This document shows, piece after piece, positions 34,057-42,013 of a stretch of 64,000 nucleotides of DNA (within the stretch, counting starts at the first letter, position 1; each line of letters begins with the position of its first letter). The notes under the pieces were generated by a model that was not told the DNA's origin, did not search any database, and worked only from the letters and a program-made list of their open reading frames with translations. The DNA lies in assembly GCF_004323635.1 (NCBI RefSeq), contig NZ_CP036515.1:1-64000 (forward strand), read 5' to 3'. The position numbers and the translations under genes were made by a program. This DNA comes from Lichenihabitans psoromatis. GTDB taxonomy: Bacteria; Pseudomonadota; Alphaproteobacteria; Rhizobiales; Beijerinckiaceae.

Positions 34057-34877
34057 CAAGACATCCCCTGCAGGAAAGCGCTGCCATTGCGATACGGCGC
34101 GAGCGTCAGCGTCGGGACCGCAACCAACCCGGAAAAAACAGTCTCGACCTCGGCCTCGATCGTCGCGACACGAGCCGGATCCAGCGCCGCACGGGTCCCG
34201 GCGTCGAGTTCGAGAACGATGCCCGAGGCACGCACCCGGCACCGGATCGTCCCGAGGGGAAAGTCCCGCGCCAGCTTGCGTTCGACACTGTGGATCGCGC
34301 GTAGCACCTGCGCGTTGATGGCGATCCCGGTCTCGACCCGGCTCGATAGGCACGGGGCGGCCGGCAGGTCCGACAGATCACCCAGGCCGAGCCGCCGCGC
34401 CATGGCGCGCACCATGGCCTTGGCGATCTTGGCTTCGAGATAAGGATGGCGAACGCCATGGTGACCGGCCGCGTCGAGGCCGGGACGATACTCGCCGAGA
34501 TCGTCGAGATTGGCGCCCGACAGCATCTGAGCGCCGGTGTGGCGCGCGATGCTGCCATAGAGGTTGGTCTTGCAGAAGAAGCAGCGATTGACCGGATTGG
34601 CGATGTAGTCGGCATCGTCGAACTCACCCGCGTCGACGACCCGGAGGATCCAGCCGTGTTGCTCGGCCAACCGCTCGACCCGTGCGGTGGCGTCGCCGGG
34701 AACAGCGGGCGACACCGCATGAAACATCGTGACACCGGCCCGCTGGCGATGCGCGAAGGTCGCCAGCGTCACGCTATCGATGCCGCCGCTCAGCGCGATG
34801 GCAATCTCGCCCATGCCGGCCAGCACGGCGGCGAGCCGTGCGTCGTCATCCGTCGATCCGGCAGGACCGATGTTCAT
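34056..34877 (-). CDS. larE: ATP-dependent sacrificial sulfur transferase LarE
   Basis: A 273-residue PP-loop enzyme that adds sulfur to the pyridinium dicarboxylate intermediate of the nickel-pincer cofactor. SGGIDS at 30-35 is the ATP pyrophosphatase loop. Cys176 in PCLSSR matches, in position and context, the sacrificial cysteine of the Lactobacillus enzyme, so this looks like the single-cysteine type that is converted to dehydroalanine. The NRCFFCKTNLY motif (97-107) is also conserved. Overlaps larC by 4 bp and larB by 1 bp. Confidence 0.93.
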   Translation of the reverse strand: MNIGPAGSTDDDARLAAVLAGMGEIAIALSGGIDSVTLATFAHRQRAGVTMFHAVSPAVPGDATARVERLAEQHGWILRVVDAGEFDDADYIANPVNRCFFCKTNLYGSIARHTGAQMLSGANLDDLGEYRPGLDAAGHHGVRHPYLEAKIAKAMVRAMARRLGLGDLSDLPAAPCLSSRVETGIAINAQVLRAIHSVERKLARDFPLGTIRCRVRASGIVLELDAGTRAALDPARVATIEAEVETVFSGLVAVPTLTLAPYRNGSAFLQGMS

Positions 34878-36187
34878 GGGCGTGGCTCCTTGAGGACGGT
34901 CAGCCTGGCCAGCGCCAGAGTCTCGCCCTCTTGTCTCAAGGCACGTCGAGCCGCATGTCCGCGCTGCGCCGCGACATCATCGGCCTCGGTCTTGCCAGTT
35001 GGTGTTCCATCCGGACGCTGAACCGTCTTGACCCGCAACCGGACCCCGCCAGCCTCGACCCCGTCGAAGCCGCGCGCCAGCACGGCGCCCCGCACAATGT
35101 GAAACCGCAAGCCGATCGTGGTGGTCTCCTCGAAGCATTGTTCGATCGCGGCATCGAGTTCGGTGGGCGCGACCAGCACTTGCACCTGGGTCGCGACGCG
35201 CCCTTTCTTGCCGAAGGCGACGCTCTGGATGACGTCATGCACGCCGGCCAGGACGCGGAGATGATCGAGCCCTGCCGAGAGATCCTCGGGCGTTTGATCG
35301 TCCACCTCGAACGTGATGACGCCAAGCTCGCGATGGCTGATGATCGACCGAGACGAGGCGACCTCGACAAACGCGGTCGGCGAAAATGTGAGCACGCGCA
35401 GACAATTGCTGACGCCCGGCAGCAGCCGCGACCCGAAGCCGGTTCCGGCAGCAACGAGAATGCGACCGCGGGCAGGCAGATGGTCCGACGGCACCAGCAG
35501 ATAGCGCGCGATCGCGGCACCGGTCGGGGTCACGCGCTCCCCCGCGATGCCATCATCGATGGTCGGCAATCCGCGGAGCAGCAGCGCCGTCGCGGGGGCT
35601 GGAACCGGCAGAAGACCATGTGCGGTCCTGATCCGGCCGGACCCGAGCGGGAGCGGAGCGGAGGTCCAGCGATCCGCCCCGATCAGCGCGATCAACTGCG
35701 CCGCGACGACGATATCGACGATCGAATCGACCGCGCCGACCTCGTGAAACGCGACCTCGTCCTCGGCCACGCCATGCACCTCGGCTTCGGCTTGTGCCAG
35801 CAGCGAGAAGATCGCGATCGCATGATCCTTGGTGGCGCGATCGAGCCGCGAGTCAGCGAGCTGTTGCCGAATATCGGCCCAGGCCCGATGCCGATGCGAA
35901 TGCTCGCGCTTGTGATCGTGCTGGGAGGTGTGCTCGCCGTCATCATGCTGATGCACATGAGCCTGCGTTGGGGGCGAGGCCGACGCGTGATCCGCCGCGA
36001 CGATGAAGCGCCGGCCCGTCAGCGCATGGTCGCGATGCCGAACGAGGCGACACGCCGCATCGGGTCCGAGCCCAAGCGCCGCGACCGCATCTTGCACGGC
36101 CGGCCAATGGTCCGGAAAGGCATCGAGCAGCGCGGCCGCGAACATGTCGCCGGACCAGCCACCAAGTGGATCGAAATGGATGTCCAA
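34874..36187 (-). CDS. larC: Nickel-pincer cofactor nickel insertase LarC
   Basis: A protein of about 437 residues that inserts nickel into the pincer cofactor with CTP. It begins (M)DIHFDPLGGWSGDMFAAALLDAFPD, the family N-terminus, followed by a histidine-rich region (residues about 85-115, many His in HVHQHDDGEHTSQHDHKREH) that may store or bind nickel. Then come EVGAVDSIVDIV and LPVPAPATALLLRGLP. I chose the TTG at 36187, which has GGAG 5 nt upstream; the frame is open to a TTG at 36262. First gene of larCEB, divergent from an aldo/keto reductase. Confidence 0.9.
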   Translation of the reverse strand: MDIHFDPLGGWSGDMFAAALLDAFPDHWPAVQDAVAALGLGPDAACRLVRHRDHALTGRRFIVAADHASASPPTQAHVHQHDDGEHTSQHDHKREHSHRHRAWADIRQQLADSRLDRATKDHAIAIFSLLAQAEAEVHGVAEDEVAFHEVGAVDSIVDIVVAAQLIALIGADRWTSAPLPLGSGRIRTAHGLLPVPAPATALLLRGLPTIDDGIAGERVTPTGAAIARYLLVPSDHLPARGRILVAAGTGFGSRLLPGVSNCLRVLTFSPTAFVEVASSRSIISHRELGVITFEVDDQTPEDLSAGLDHLRVLAGVHDVIQSVAFGKKGRVATQVQVLVAPTELDAAIEQCFEETTTIGLRFHIVRGAVLARGFDGVEAGGVRLRVKTVQRPDGTPTGKTEADDVAAQRGHAARRALRQEGETLALARLTVLKEPRP

Positions 36188-36398
36188 AGCTGCTCCATCA
36201 CCAGACCGACACCGAAACCTTCGGTGACGGTCCTCCGCGCCACCGATTGTGATGTCAGCCAACGAAAATAGGCCATGACTTTTTTTGCCTTAGACGCACC
36301 AACGCCGAACCAACACCGATCGACGCGTCTCGCGCACGATCTTTTTGGGACCGCGGTGGTTGTGCAATTTGAAGCCAGAAATGTTCGGGAGATCGATC

Positions 36399-37520
36399 AT
36401 GGACTATCGTCGCGTCTTGCTCGGCACCGCCGAGGCGTCCGGACCACGTGCGACGGAGGCGGCATCGGCCGCAGTCTCGCCCCCGGGCCCCGCCCTTCCA
36501 CGCTCCGCCAATCTCATTGCAGACCCGGCTGACCTGCCGTTCGTCACCTCACCCGGCACGCTGCGGGGCGAGATGCTGTATCGCATGCTCGGCCGCACCG
36601 GCCAGGAGGTCTCGGCGATCGGACTGGGCGGCTTCCACATTGGCAAGAAAGTGCTGACCGACGAAGGAGCCGTGAAGCTCATCCACCAAGCGGTCGATCG
36701 CGGCATCACGTTCATGGATAATTGCTGGGACTATAACGAAGGCAACAGCGAACTCCGGATGGGCTTGGCGCTGGAGAAGGGCGGCTATCGACAGAAGGTG
36801 TTCCTGATGTCGAAGATGGACGGGCGCACCAAGACGGAAGCGGCCGCCCAGATCGACACCTCGCTGAAGCGACTCCGGACCGACCACATCGACCTCGTGC
36901 AGCACCATGAGATCTTGCGATACGACGACCCCGACCGCGTCTTTGCCGAAGGCGGCGCCATGGAAGCCTTCGTAGAAGCCAAGCAGGCCGGAAAGCTGCG
37001 CTTCATCGGCTTCACCGGCCACAAGGACCCGCGCATCCACCTGCAAATGTTGGATGTCGCAGCCTCGCGCGGCTTCCATTTCGATACCGTGCAGATGCCG
37101 CTCAACGTGATGGACGCGCATTTCCGCTCATTCGCGCATCTCGTCCTGCCCTATCTCGTGGCGCAGAACATCGGTGTGCTAGGCATGAAGACGTTCGGCG
37201 ATGGCGTAATCCTGAAAAGCAACGCACCGATCAAGCCGATCGAGTTCTTGCATTATTCGATGAACCTGGCGACGTCGGTGGTCATCACAGGCATCGAGAA
37301 CCAACAGAATCTCGATCAGGCCTTCGAGGCGGCGAAGACCTTCAAGCCGATGGACAAGGCCGCCGTCGCAGAACTTCTCGCGCGGAGCCGGCCCTACGCA
37401 TTGGATGGGAAGTACGAGCTGTTCAAGACGAGTTCGACCTTCGATGGAACGGCCAAGAACGCTAAATGGCTCGGGGATGACGTCTCGGGCGTGCAGGAGC
37501 TCGCGCCGACAATGGAGTGA
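36399..37520 (+). CDS. Aldo/keto reductase
   Basis: A 373-residue aldo/keto reductase. After about 55 residues of Ala/Pro-rich leader the domain starts at LYRMLGRTGQEVSAIGLGGFHIG. The tetrad is Asp/Tyr in DNCWDYNEG, Lys in LMSKMDGR and His in LVQHHEIL. The ATG at 36399 follows GGGAG with 7-nt spacing; Met codons further upstream are possible. The extra leader has no clear signal peptide. Physiological substrate unknown. The next gene, on the other strand, is a second aldo/keto reductase of a different subgroup. Confidence 0.87.
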   Translation: MDYRRVLLGTAEASGPRATEAASAAVSPPGPALPRSANLIADPADLPFVTSPGTLRGEMLYRMLGRTGQEVSAIGLGGFHIGKKVLTDEGAVKLIHQAVDRGITFMDNCWDYNEGNSELRMGLALEKGGYRQKVFLMSKMDGRTKTEAAAQIDTSLKRLRTDHIDLVQHHEILRYDDPDRVFAEGGAMEAFVEAKQAGKLRFIGFTGHKDPRIHLQMLDVAASRGFHFDTVQMPLNVMDAHFRSFAHLVLPYLVAQNIGVLGMKTFGDGVILKSNAPIKPIEFLHYSMNLATSVVITGIENQQNLDQAFEAAKTFKPMDKAAVAELLARSRPYALDGKYELFKTSSTFDGTAKNAKWLGDDVSGVQELAPTME

Positions 37521-37541
37521 GGCGGCAGGTCTGGCCGCCTC
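37519..37541. terminator. Hairpin between convergent aldo/keto reductase genes
   Basis: An 8-bp stem, GAGGCGGC / GCCGCCTC, with a 7-base loop starts in the stop codon of the first gene and lies 16 bp before the stop of the convergent second. T content after it is low (GCTTTGCTC), so strength is uncertain. Confidence 0.4.
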
Positions 37542-37556
37542 GCTTTGCTCGAGCGA

Positions 37557-38543
37557 CTACCAGCGCTGATGCACCGACGGCCTGATGTCGCGATCGTAAA
37601 TGGACTTCAGTTCGGTCATGACGTCGGGCGACAAGGCCGGCAGGGATGCCGCGTCGGTATTGGCACGAGCCTGCGCGGCATTTTTCGCACCGGGAATCGC
37701 GACCGTTACGGCATCGAACATCAAAATCCAACGCAAGGCGAATTGCGCCATGCTGATGTCGCCGCCGACCAGAGGACGGATCGCCTCGACTGCTTTCAGA
37801 CCCTCCGCGTAGGAGACGCCCGAGAAGGTCTCGCCGACATCGAACGCCTCGCCATGTCGGTTGTACTGACGATGGTCGGAGGGCTCGAAAACAGTGTCGG
37901 GCTTGAACTTGCCCGACAGGAGGCCGCTGGCGAGAGGAACGCGCGCGATGATCGCGACCTTCTTTTCCTGTGCGGCCTTTAAGAAGGCCTCGATCGGCTT
38001 CTGGCGAAAGATGTTGAAGATGATCTGCACGCTGGCGACGCCGGGATAGTCGAGCGCCATCATGGCTTCCTCGACCTTTTCGACGCTGACGCCATAAGCG
38101 CGGATCTTTCCGGCCGTCACGAGATCGTCGAGGCGGCCGAACACCTCTGCGCGGTGGTAGAGTGCGGTCGGCGGGCAGTGCAGTTGCACAAGGTCGAGCG
38201 TGTCGACCCCGAGATTTTTCAAGCTGCGATCCGTCCAGGCCGACAGATTCTCGGCCGTATAACCCTCGACGGTCTGCTTGGGCAGGCGGCGTCCGGCCTT
38301 GGTGGCCACGAAAGGACGTTCGCCCCCGCGCGCCTTCAAAACCTGCGCGATCAGTTGCTCGGATCGGCCGTCGCCATAGACATCCGCCGTGTCGATGAAG
38401 GTCACGCCCTTGTCGAGCGCCTCATTCAGCGCCGCAACGGCGTCATCCGGTTCGACATGGCCCCAATCGGCGCCGATCGCCCAGGCGCCGAAGCCGATGT
38501 CGCTGACCATGCGGCCCGTCCGGCCGAAGTCCCGTGTTCGCAT
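37557..38543 (-). CDS. Aldo/keto reductase
   Basis: A 328-residue aldo/keto reductase of the Tas/YajO-like group. It starts MRTRDFGRTGRMVSDIGFG. The tetrad is Asp/Tyr in DTADVYGDG, Lys in VATKAGR and His in LVQLHCPP. The C-terminal AIPGAKNAAQARAN motif contacts NADP. It is divergent from larA over a 139-bp region. If the neighbouring hydrolase and SDR genes do break down a deoxysugar, this could be the sugar dehydrogenase of the first step, but no sequence feature proves that. Confidence 0.87.
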   Translation of the reverse strand: MRTRDFGRTGRMVSDIGFGAWAIGADWGHVEPDDAVAALNEALDKGVTFIDTADVYGDGRSEQLIAQVLKARGGERPFVATKAGRRLPKQTVEGYTAENLSAWTDRSLKNLGVDTLDLVQLHCPPTALYHRAEVFGRLDDLVTAGKIRAYGVSVEKVEEAMMALDYPGVASVQIIFNIFRQKPIEAFLKAAQEKKVAIIARVPLASGLLSGKFKPDTVFEPSDHRQYNRHGEAFDVGETFSGVSYAEGLKAVEAIRPLVGGDISMAQFALRWILMFDAVTVAIPGAKNAAQARANTDAASLPALSPDVMTELKSIYDRDIRPSVHQRW

Positions 38544-38682
38544 TCCGCCCTCTTCACTGATTTGAACCGACCTGCTGGCCGGCAGCTTTGATCGGACTTA
38601 TCTTACGAACGAACGCAAAAGCGCAAGCTGCTCCAGCGCCATCGCTGCGGGCCGCCGACAATGCAACCTGGGGAGCGAAACG

Positions 38683-39978
38683 ATGAGCCAAGCCGAAGCC
38701 GCCACGGTGTCCTACGGCCGGAGCCATCTGCAGCTTCGTCTCCCGAGTCATGCCGCTCTCACCACCATCCGGAAACATCAGCTGCCGAAGCTGCCCGATC
38801 CGGACCGTGCCGTCCGCGAGGCCATGATGATGCCGATCGGCTCGGGCTCACTCGACAAGCTCGCGAATGGCAAAGCCAGCGCCTGCATCCTCATCTGCGA
38901 CATCACCCGGCCGGTGCCCAACCGGCTCTTTCTTCGTCCCATGATCGAGACGATGGTGGCGTCAGGCATCCCGCTCGATCGCATCACCGTTTTGGTCGCG
39001 ACAGGGCTGCACCGGCCCAACCTTGGTGACGAACTGGCTGAACTCGTCGGCGATCCCTGGGTGCTGGCCGCGGTGCGGGTCGAGAACCATGAGGCGCGCG
39101 ACGAAACCGCCCATGTGGATTTAGGGTTCACGGATACCCGACACACGCCAATTAAGCTCGACCGGCGCTTCGTGGAGGCAGATCTCCGCATCGCGACCGG
39201 GCTGGTCGAACCTCATTTCATGGCCGGCTGGTCCGGCGGCCGCAAGGTCGTCGCGCCCGGCATCGCTCACCACGAGACGATCCGCACCTTTCATTCAGCG
39301 CGGTTCATGGAGGACCCGCTTGCGGTCCAGTGCAATCTCATCGGCAACCCCCTGCACGAGGAACAGCTCGAAATCGTGCGGCGGCTCGGCGACGTCTACG
39401 CGCTCAACACCGTGTTGGACGAGGATCGCGACCTCGTCTGCGTGACCTTCGGCGAGATTATCGCCAGCCATCAGGCTGCGGTCGACTTCGTCAGCGGCGT
39501 GACGCGCGTGGCGGTCGGTCGCCGCTTCAAGACAGTCGTGACGTCGTCGGCCGGCTACCCGCTCGACAAGACCTATTATCAGACCGTCAAATGTATGGTG
39601 ACGCCACTCGACATTCTCGAGCCCGGCGGAACCCTGATCGTCGCGTCGGAATGTTCGGAAGGCTTCGGCTCGGCGGAGTTCCGCGAGGCCCAGCGGAGGC
39701 TGATCACGCTCGGCCCGGAGCGATTCCTGGCGACCCTCATGGCCAAGTCTCTCGCCGAAATCGACGAGTGGCAGACTGAGATGCAGATGAAATCCATGCG
39801 GGTCGGCAGGATCCAGCTTTATGCGTCCGGGCTTTCGGCCGAGGATCGCCAAATGACCGGCGTCGACATGATCGACGACATCGACGATGCCATCGCCGGC
39901 AGCATGGCGGCGGCGGGCGATGCCGCCGTCGCGATCATCCCAGAAGGCCCCTATGTGGTGCCCTATCTCCAGGCTTGA
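38683..39978 (+). CDS. larA: Nickel-pincer-dependent lactate racemase-family protein
   Basis: A 431-residue LarA homolog. All key residues of the Lactobacillus enzyme can be placed: His110 in GLHRP, His178 in VEPH, Lys188 in GGRK (covalent anchor of the pincer) and His204 in RTFHSARF; the DITRP cofactor motif is at 73-77. The set larCEB lies 2.5 kb upstream, so the cofactor can be made. LarA homologs racemise or epimerise several 2-hydroxy acids, including lactate, malate, phenyllactate and sugar acids. Lactate is supported by the lactate-producing hydrolase genes next door but not proven. Confidence 0.88.
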   Translation: MSQAEAATVSYGRSHLQLRLPSHAALTTIRKHQLPKLPDPDRAVREAMMMPIGSGSLDKLANGKASACILICDITRPVPNRLFLRPMIETMVASGIPLDRITVLVATGLHRPNLGDELAELVGDPWVLAAVRVENHEARDETAHVDLGFTDTRHTPIKLDRRFVEADLRIATGLVEPHFMAGWSGGRKVVAPGIAHHETIRTFHSARFMEDPLAVQCNLIGNPLHEEQLEIVRRLGDVYALNTVLDEDRDLVCVTFGEIIASHQAAVDFVSGVTRVAVGRRFKTVVTSSAGYPLDKTYYQTVKCMVTPLDILEPGGTLIVASECSEGFGSAEFREAQRRLITLGPERFLATLMAKSLAEIDEWQTEMQMKSMRVGRIQLYASGLSAEDRQMTGVDMIDDIDDAIAGSMAAAGDAAVAIIPEGPYVVPYLQA

Positions 39979-39996
39979 GCCTTTGGGCTTTGGACG

Positions 39997-40845
39997 TTAC
40001 TCGGCCGCGACCGTCACCTGGGTCTGTTCTCCGAGACCCTCGATGCCGAGGCGGATCGTCTGGCCGGGGTGCAGGTAGATGGGCTCGGGCTTGAGGCCGA
40101 GGCCGACGCCGGGGGGCGTCCCGGTCGAAATGATGTCGCCCGGCTGCAAGCTCATGAATTGCGACACGTAGGACACCAGCACGGCGACCGGGAAGATCAT
40201 CGTCTTGGTCGAGCCGTTCTGCCGGCTGACCCCATCGACCGTCAGCCACATCGAAAGGTTCTGCGGATCGGCGACCTCGTCCTTGGTGACGAGCCACGGC
40301 CCGATCGGCCCGAAGGAATCGGCCGACTTGCCCTTCGTCCACTGGCCGCCGCGCTCGGCCTGGAATTCACGCTCGGACACATCGTTGATGAGGCAATAGC
40401 CGGCCACATGGTTCATGGCATCGGCTTCGGAGACGTAGCGCGCCTCGGCCCCGATCACGACACCGAGTTCGACTTCCCAGTCGGTCTTCTTCGACCGGCG
40501 CGGAATGATGACGGGATCGTTCGGGCCGGTAATGGCGCTGGTGGCCTTCATGAACAGGATCGGCTCGGCCGGAATGGGAGCGCCAGTTTCGGCCGCATGA
40601 TCGGCATAGTTCAACCCAATGCAGATGAACTTGCCGACTCCGGCCACACAAGGGCCGTAACGACCGGGCTCGCTGACGAGCGGCAAGGATTTGACGTCGA
40701 GCGAGGCGATCTCCTTCAGACCGTCGGGTGTCAGCCAGCGACCGGCAAGGTCGGGCACATGGGCCGACAGGTCGCGGACATTGCCATCCGCATCGAGCAG
40801 ACCGGGCTTTTCGGCGCCCTTGGGGCCATGACGCAGCAATTTCAT
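39997..40845 (-). CDS. FAH-family hydrolase resembling 2,4-diketo-3-deoxy-L-fuconate hydrolase
   Basis: A 282-residue fumarylacetoacetate hydrolase-family enzyme. The catalytic core has CIGLNYADHAAETG, KTDWEVELGVVIG (metal-binding Glu residues), CLINDVSEREFQ and ISTGTPPGVGLGL. The N-terminal ~70-residue domain (MKLLRHGPKGAEKPGLLD) is the type seen in ureidoglycolate lyase and diketo-deoxyfuconate hydrolases. Pairing with the SDR gene 66 bp upstream on the same strand supports the last step of non-phosphorylative L-fucose or L-rhamnose breakdown, which yields pyruvate and L-lactate. It converges on larA, 18 bp apart. Confidence 0.82.
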   Translation of the reverse strand: MKLLRHGPKGAEKPGLLDADGNVRDLSAHVPDLAGRWLTPDGLKEIASLDVKSLPLVSEPGRYGPCVAGVGKFICIGLNYADHAAETGAPIPAEPILFMKATSAITGPNDPVIIPRRSKKTDWEVELGVVIGAEARYVSEADAMNHVAGYCLINDVSEREFQAERGGQWTKGKSADSFGPIGPWLVTKDEVADPQNLSMWLTVDGVSRQNGSTKTMIFPVAVLVSYVSQFMSLQPGDIISTGTPPGVGLGLKPEPIYLHPGQTIRLGIEGLGEQTQVTVAAE

Positions 40846-40911
40846 GGAGGCCTCTATGTGGTTCGAGTCAAAAGTTTGGTTGTCGATGGAAACGCTTGGA
40901 CGACGGGGCGC

Positions 40912-41655
40912 TTACATATTGGTCCAGCCACCGTCGATGGCGATGGCGGTGCCGGTGATGAGGGAGGATTCGTCGCTGGCGAAGAACACCACGAGGTTCG
41001 CGACCTCGTCGGGGGTGCCGAGACGCCCCATCGGCTGGCGGGCCAGGAAGCTGGCGCGTGCCGTATCGTAGTCGCCGAGAGCGCGCATCCGGTCCTGCAA
41101 CGAAGGGCTTTCGATCGTGCCAGGGCAGATCGCGTTGGCGCGGATTCCCTTGGTGACGAAATCAGCCGCGACGGATTTGGTCATGCCGATGACGGCCGCT
41201 TTGGTGGCTCCGTAGATGAACCGGTTTGGGGCCGCGATGATGGTCGAGGCCACGGACGCCATATTGACGATGGATCCGCCGCCCTTGGCCAGCATGCCCG
41301 GCAGGAAGGCCCGCATCATCCGGTACATGGCCCGCACGTTGAGATCGACCGAGAACGAAAAGGCATCCTCGTCGCATTCGAGGATCGTGCCGTTATGCAC
41401 AAATCCCGCGCAGTTGAAGAGAACGTCCGGGGCCGGCACCTCGGCCGCGAAGGCCGTGATGGCGCTCGGATCGAGCACATCGAGACGTCGGGTGGTCACG
41501 TTGGCGAGCCCGGCAAGCGTCTCGAGCTTCCCTGCATCGATGTCGGTCGCGATCACCTGCGCGCCTTCACGCGCGCAAGCCAGCACCGATGCGTGTCCGA
41601 TACCCTGCCCGGCCGCTGTGATGACCGCCGTCTTGCCTTTTAGTCGTTCCGCCAT
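40912..41655 (-). CDS. Short-chain dehydrogenase, 2-keto-3-deoxy-L-fuconate dehydrogenase-like
   Basis: A 247-residue classical SDR. The cofactor loop is AAGQGIGHA, the NCAG motif follows (FNCAGFVHNG), and the catalytic triad is Ser in MASVAST, Tyr in FIYGATK and Lys. CPGTIESPSLQDRM is typical of the 3-hydroxybutyrate dehydrogenase type 2/ketodeoxyfuconate dehydrogenase group. The ATG at 41655 follows GGGG; the frame continues upstream to 41859 as a shadow. It forms a two-gene operon with the FAH hydrolase and would oxidise its substrate precursor with NAD. Confidence 0.84.
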   Translation of the reverse strand: MAERLKGKTAVITAAGQGIGHASVLACAREGAQVIATDIDAGKLETLAGLANVTTRRLDVLDPSAITAFAAEVPAPDVLFNCAGFVHNGTILECDEDAFSFSVDLNVRAMYRMMRAFLPGMLAKGGGSIVNMASVASTIIAAPNRFIYGATKAAVIGMTKSVAADFVTKGIRANAICPGTIESPSLQDRMRALGDYDTARASFLARQPMGRLGTPDEVANLVVFFASDESSLITGTAIAIDGGWTNM

Positions 41656-42013
41656 CCCCAGATCCCCGTTTTTCCCCTTGTTGGTCCGCAACGCTGGCCC
41701 GACCAAACGCTCGCAAGACCAGGAGGTCGTCTGCCGCAGCCCCGCCGCAGGCAAGATGTCGGGCGACAGCGCGAATGCGCCGGGACCATAGATGATTGCT
41801 CGCGTCTTGGGCAACCCAATGCCGCGCTTCGCGCCACGCGACCGCGTCGCCTCGGCCACACCGAATTGATTTTATCGATCGGTCTGGAACAGCCCTCTTG
41901 AGGCATCGACGCTCAGCGTCGATGCTGATCGCACCAGAAGCGTCCGAGTCGCGTGATCGTCACGCCCGGTGCAGGACGAAGAAGCCGTCCAAAAATCAGG
42001 AACGGCAGGAAAC
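41656..42013. other. 358-bp divergent regulatory stretch between SDR and OprB genes
   Basis: No convincing gene. The left half (41656-41850) is coding-like only in shadow frames. The right half holds an AT-richer segment (GAATTGATTTTATCGATC, about 41863-41880) that may be promoter, and a strong inverted repeat at 41903-41925 before the porin gene. Confidence 0.55.
41903..41925. promoter_or_regulatory. Inverted repeat upstream of the OprB porin gene
   Basis: GCATCGACGC-TCA-GCGTCGATGC is a perfect 10-bp inverted repeat with a 3-bp centre, 88 bp upstream of the porin start. It could be an operator for a sugar-responsive regulator or a hairpin in the leader. Confidence 0.5.

Noticed and set aside
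34057..34353. N-terminal extension of the larB frame
   Set aside because: The extension lies within larE, lacks LarB similarity, and the ATG at 34056 gives the normal family start.
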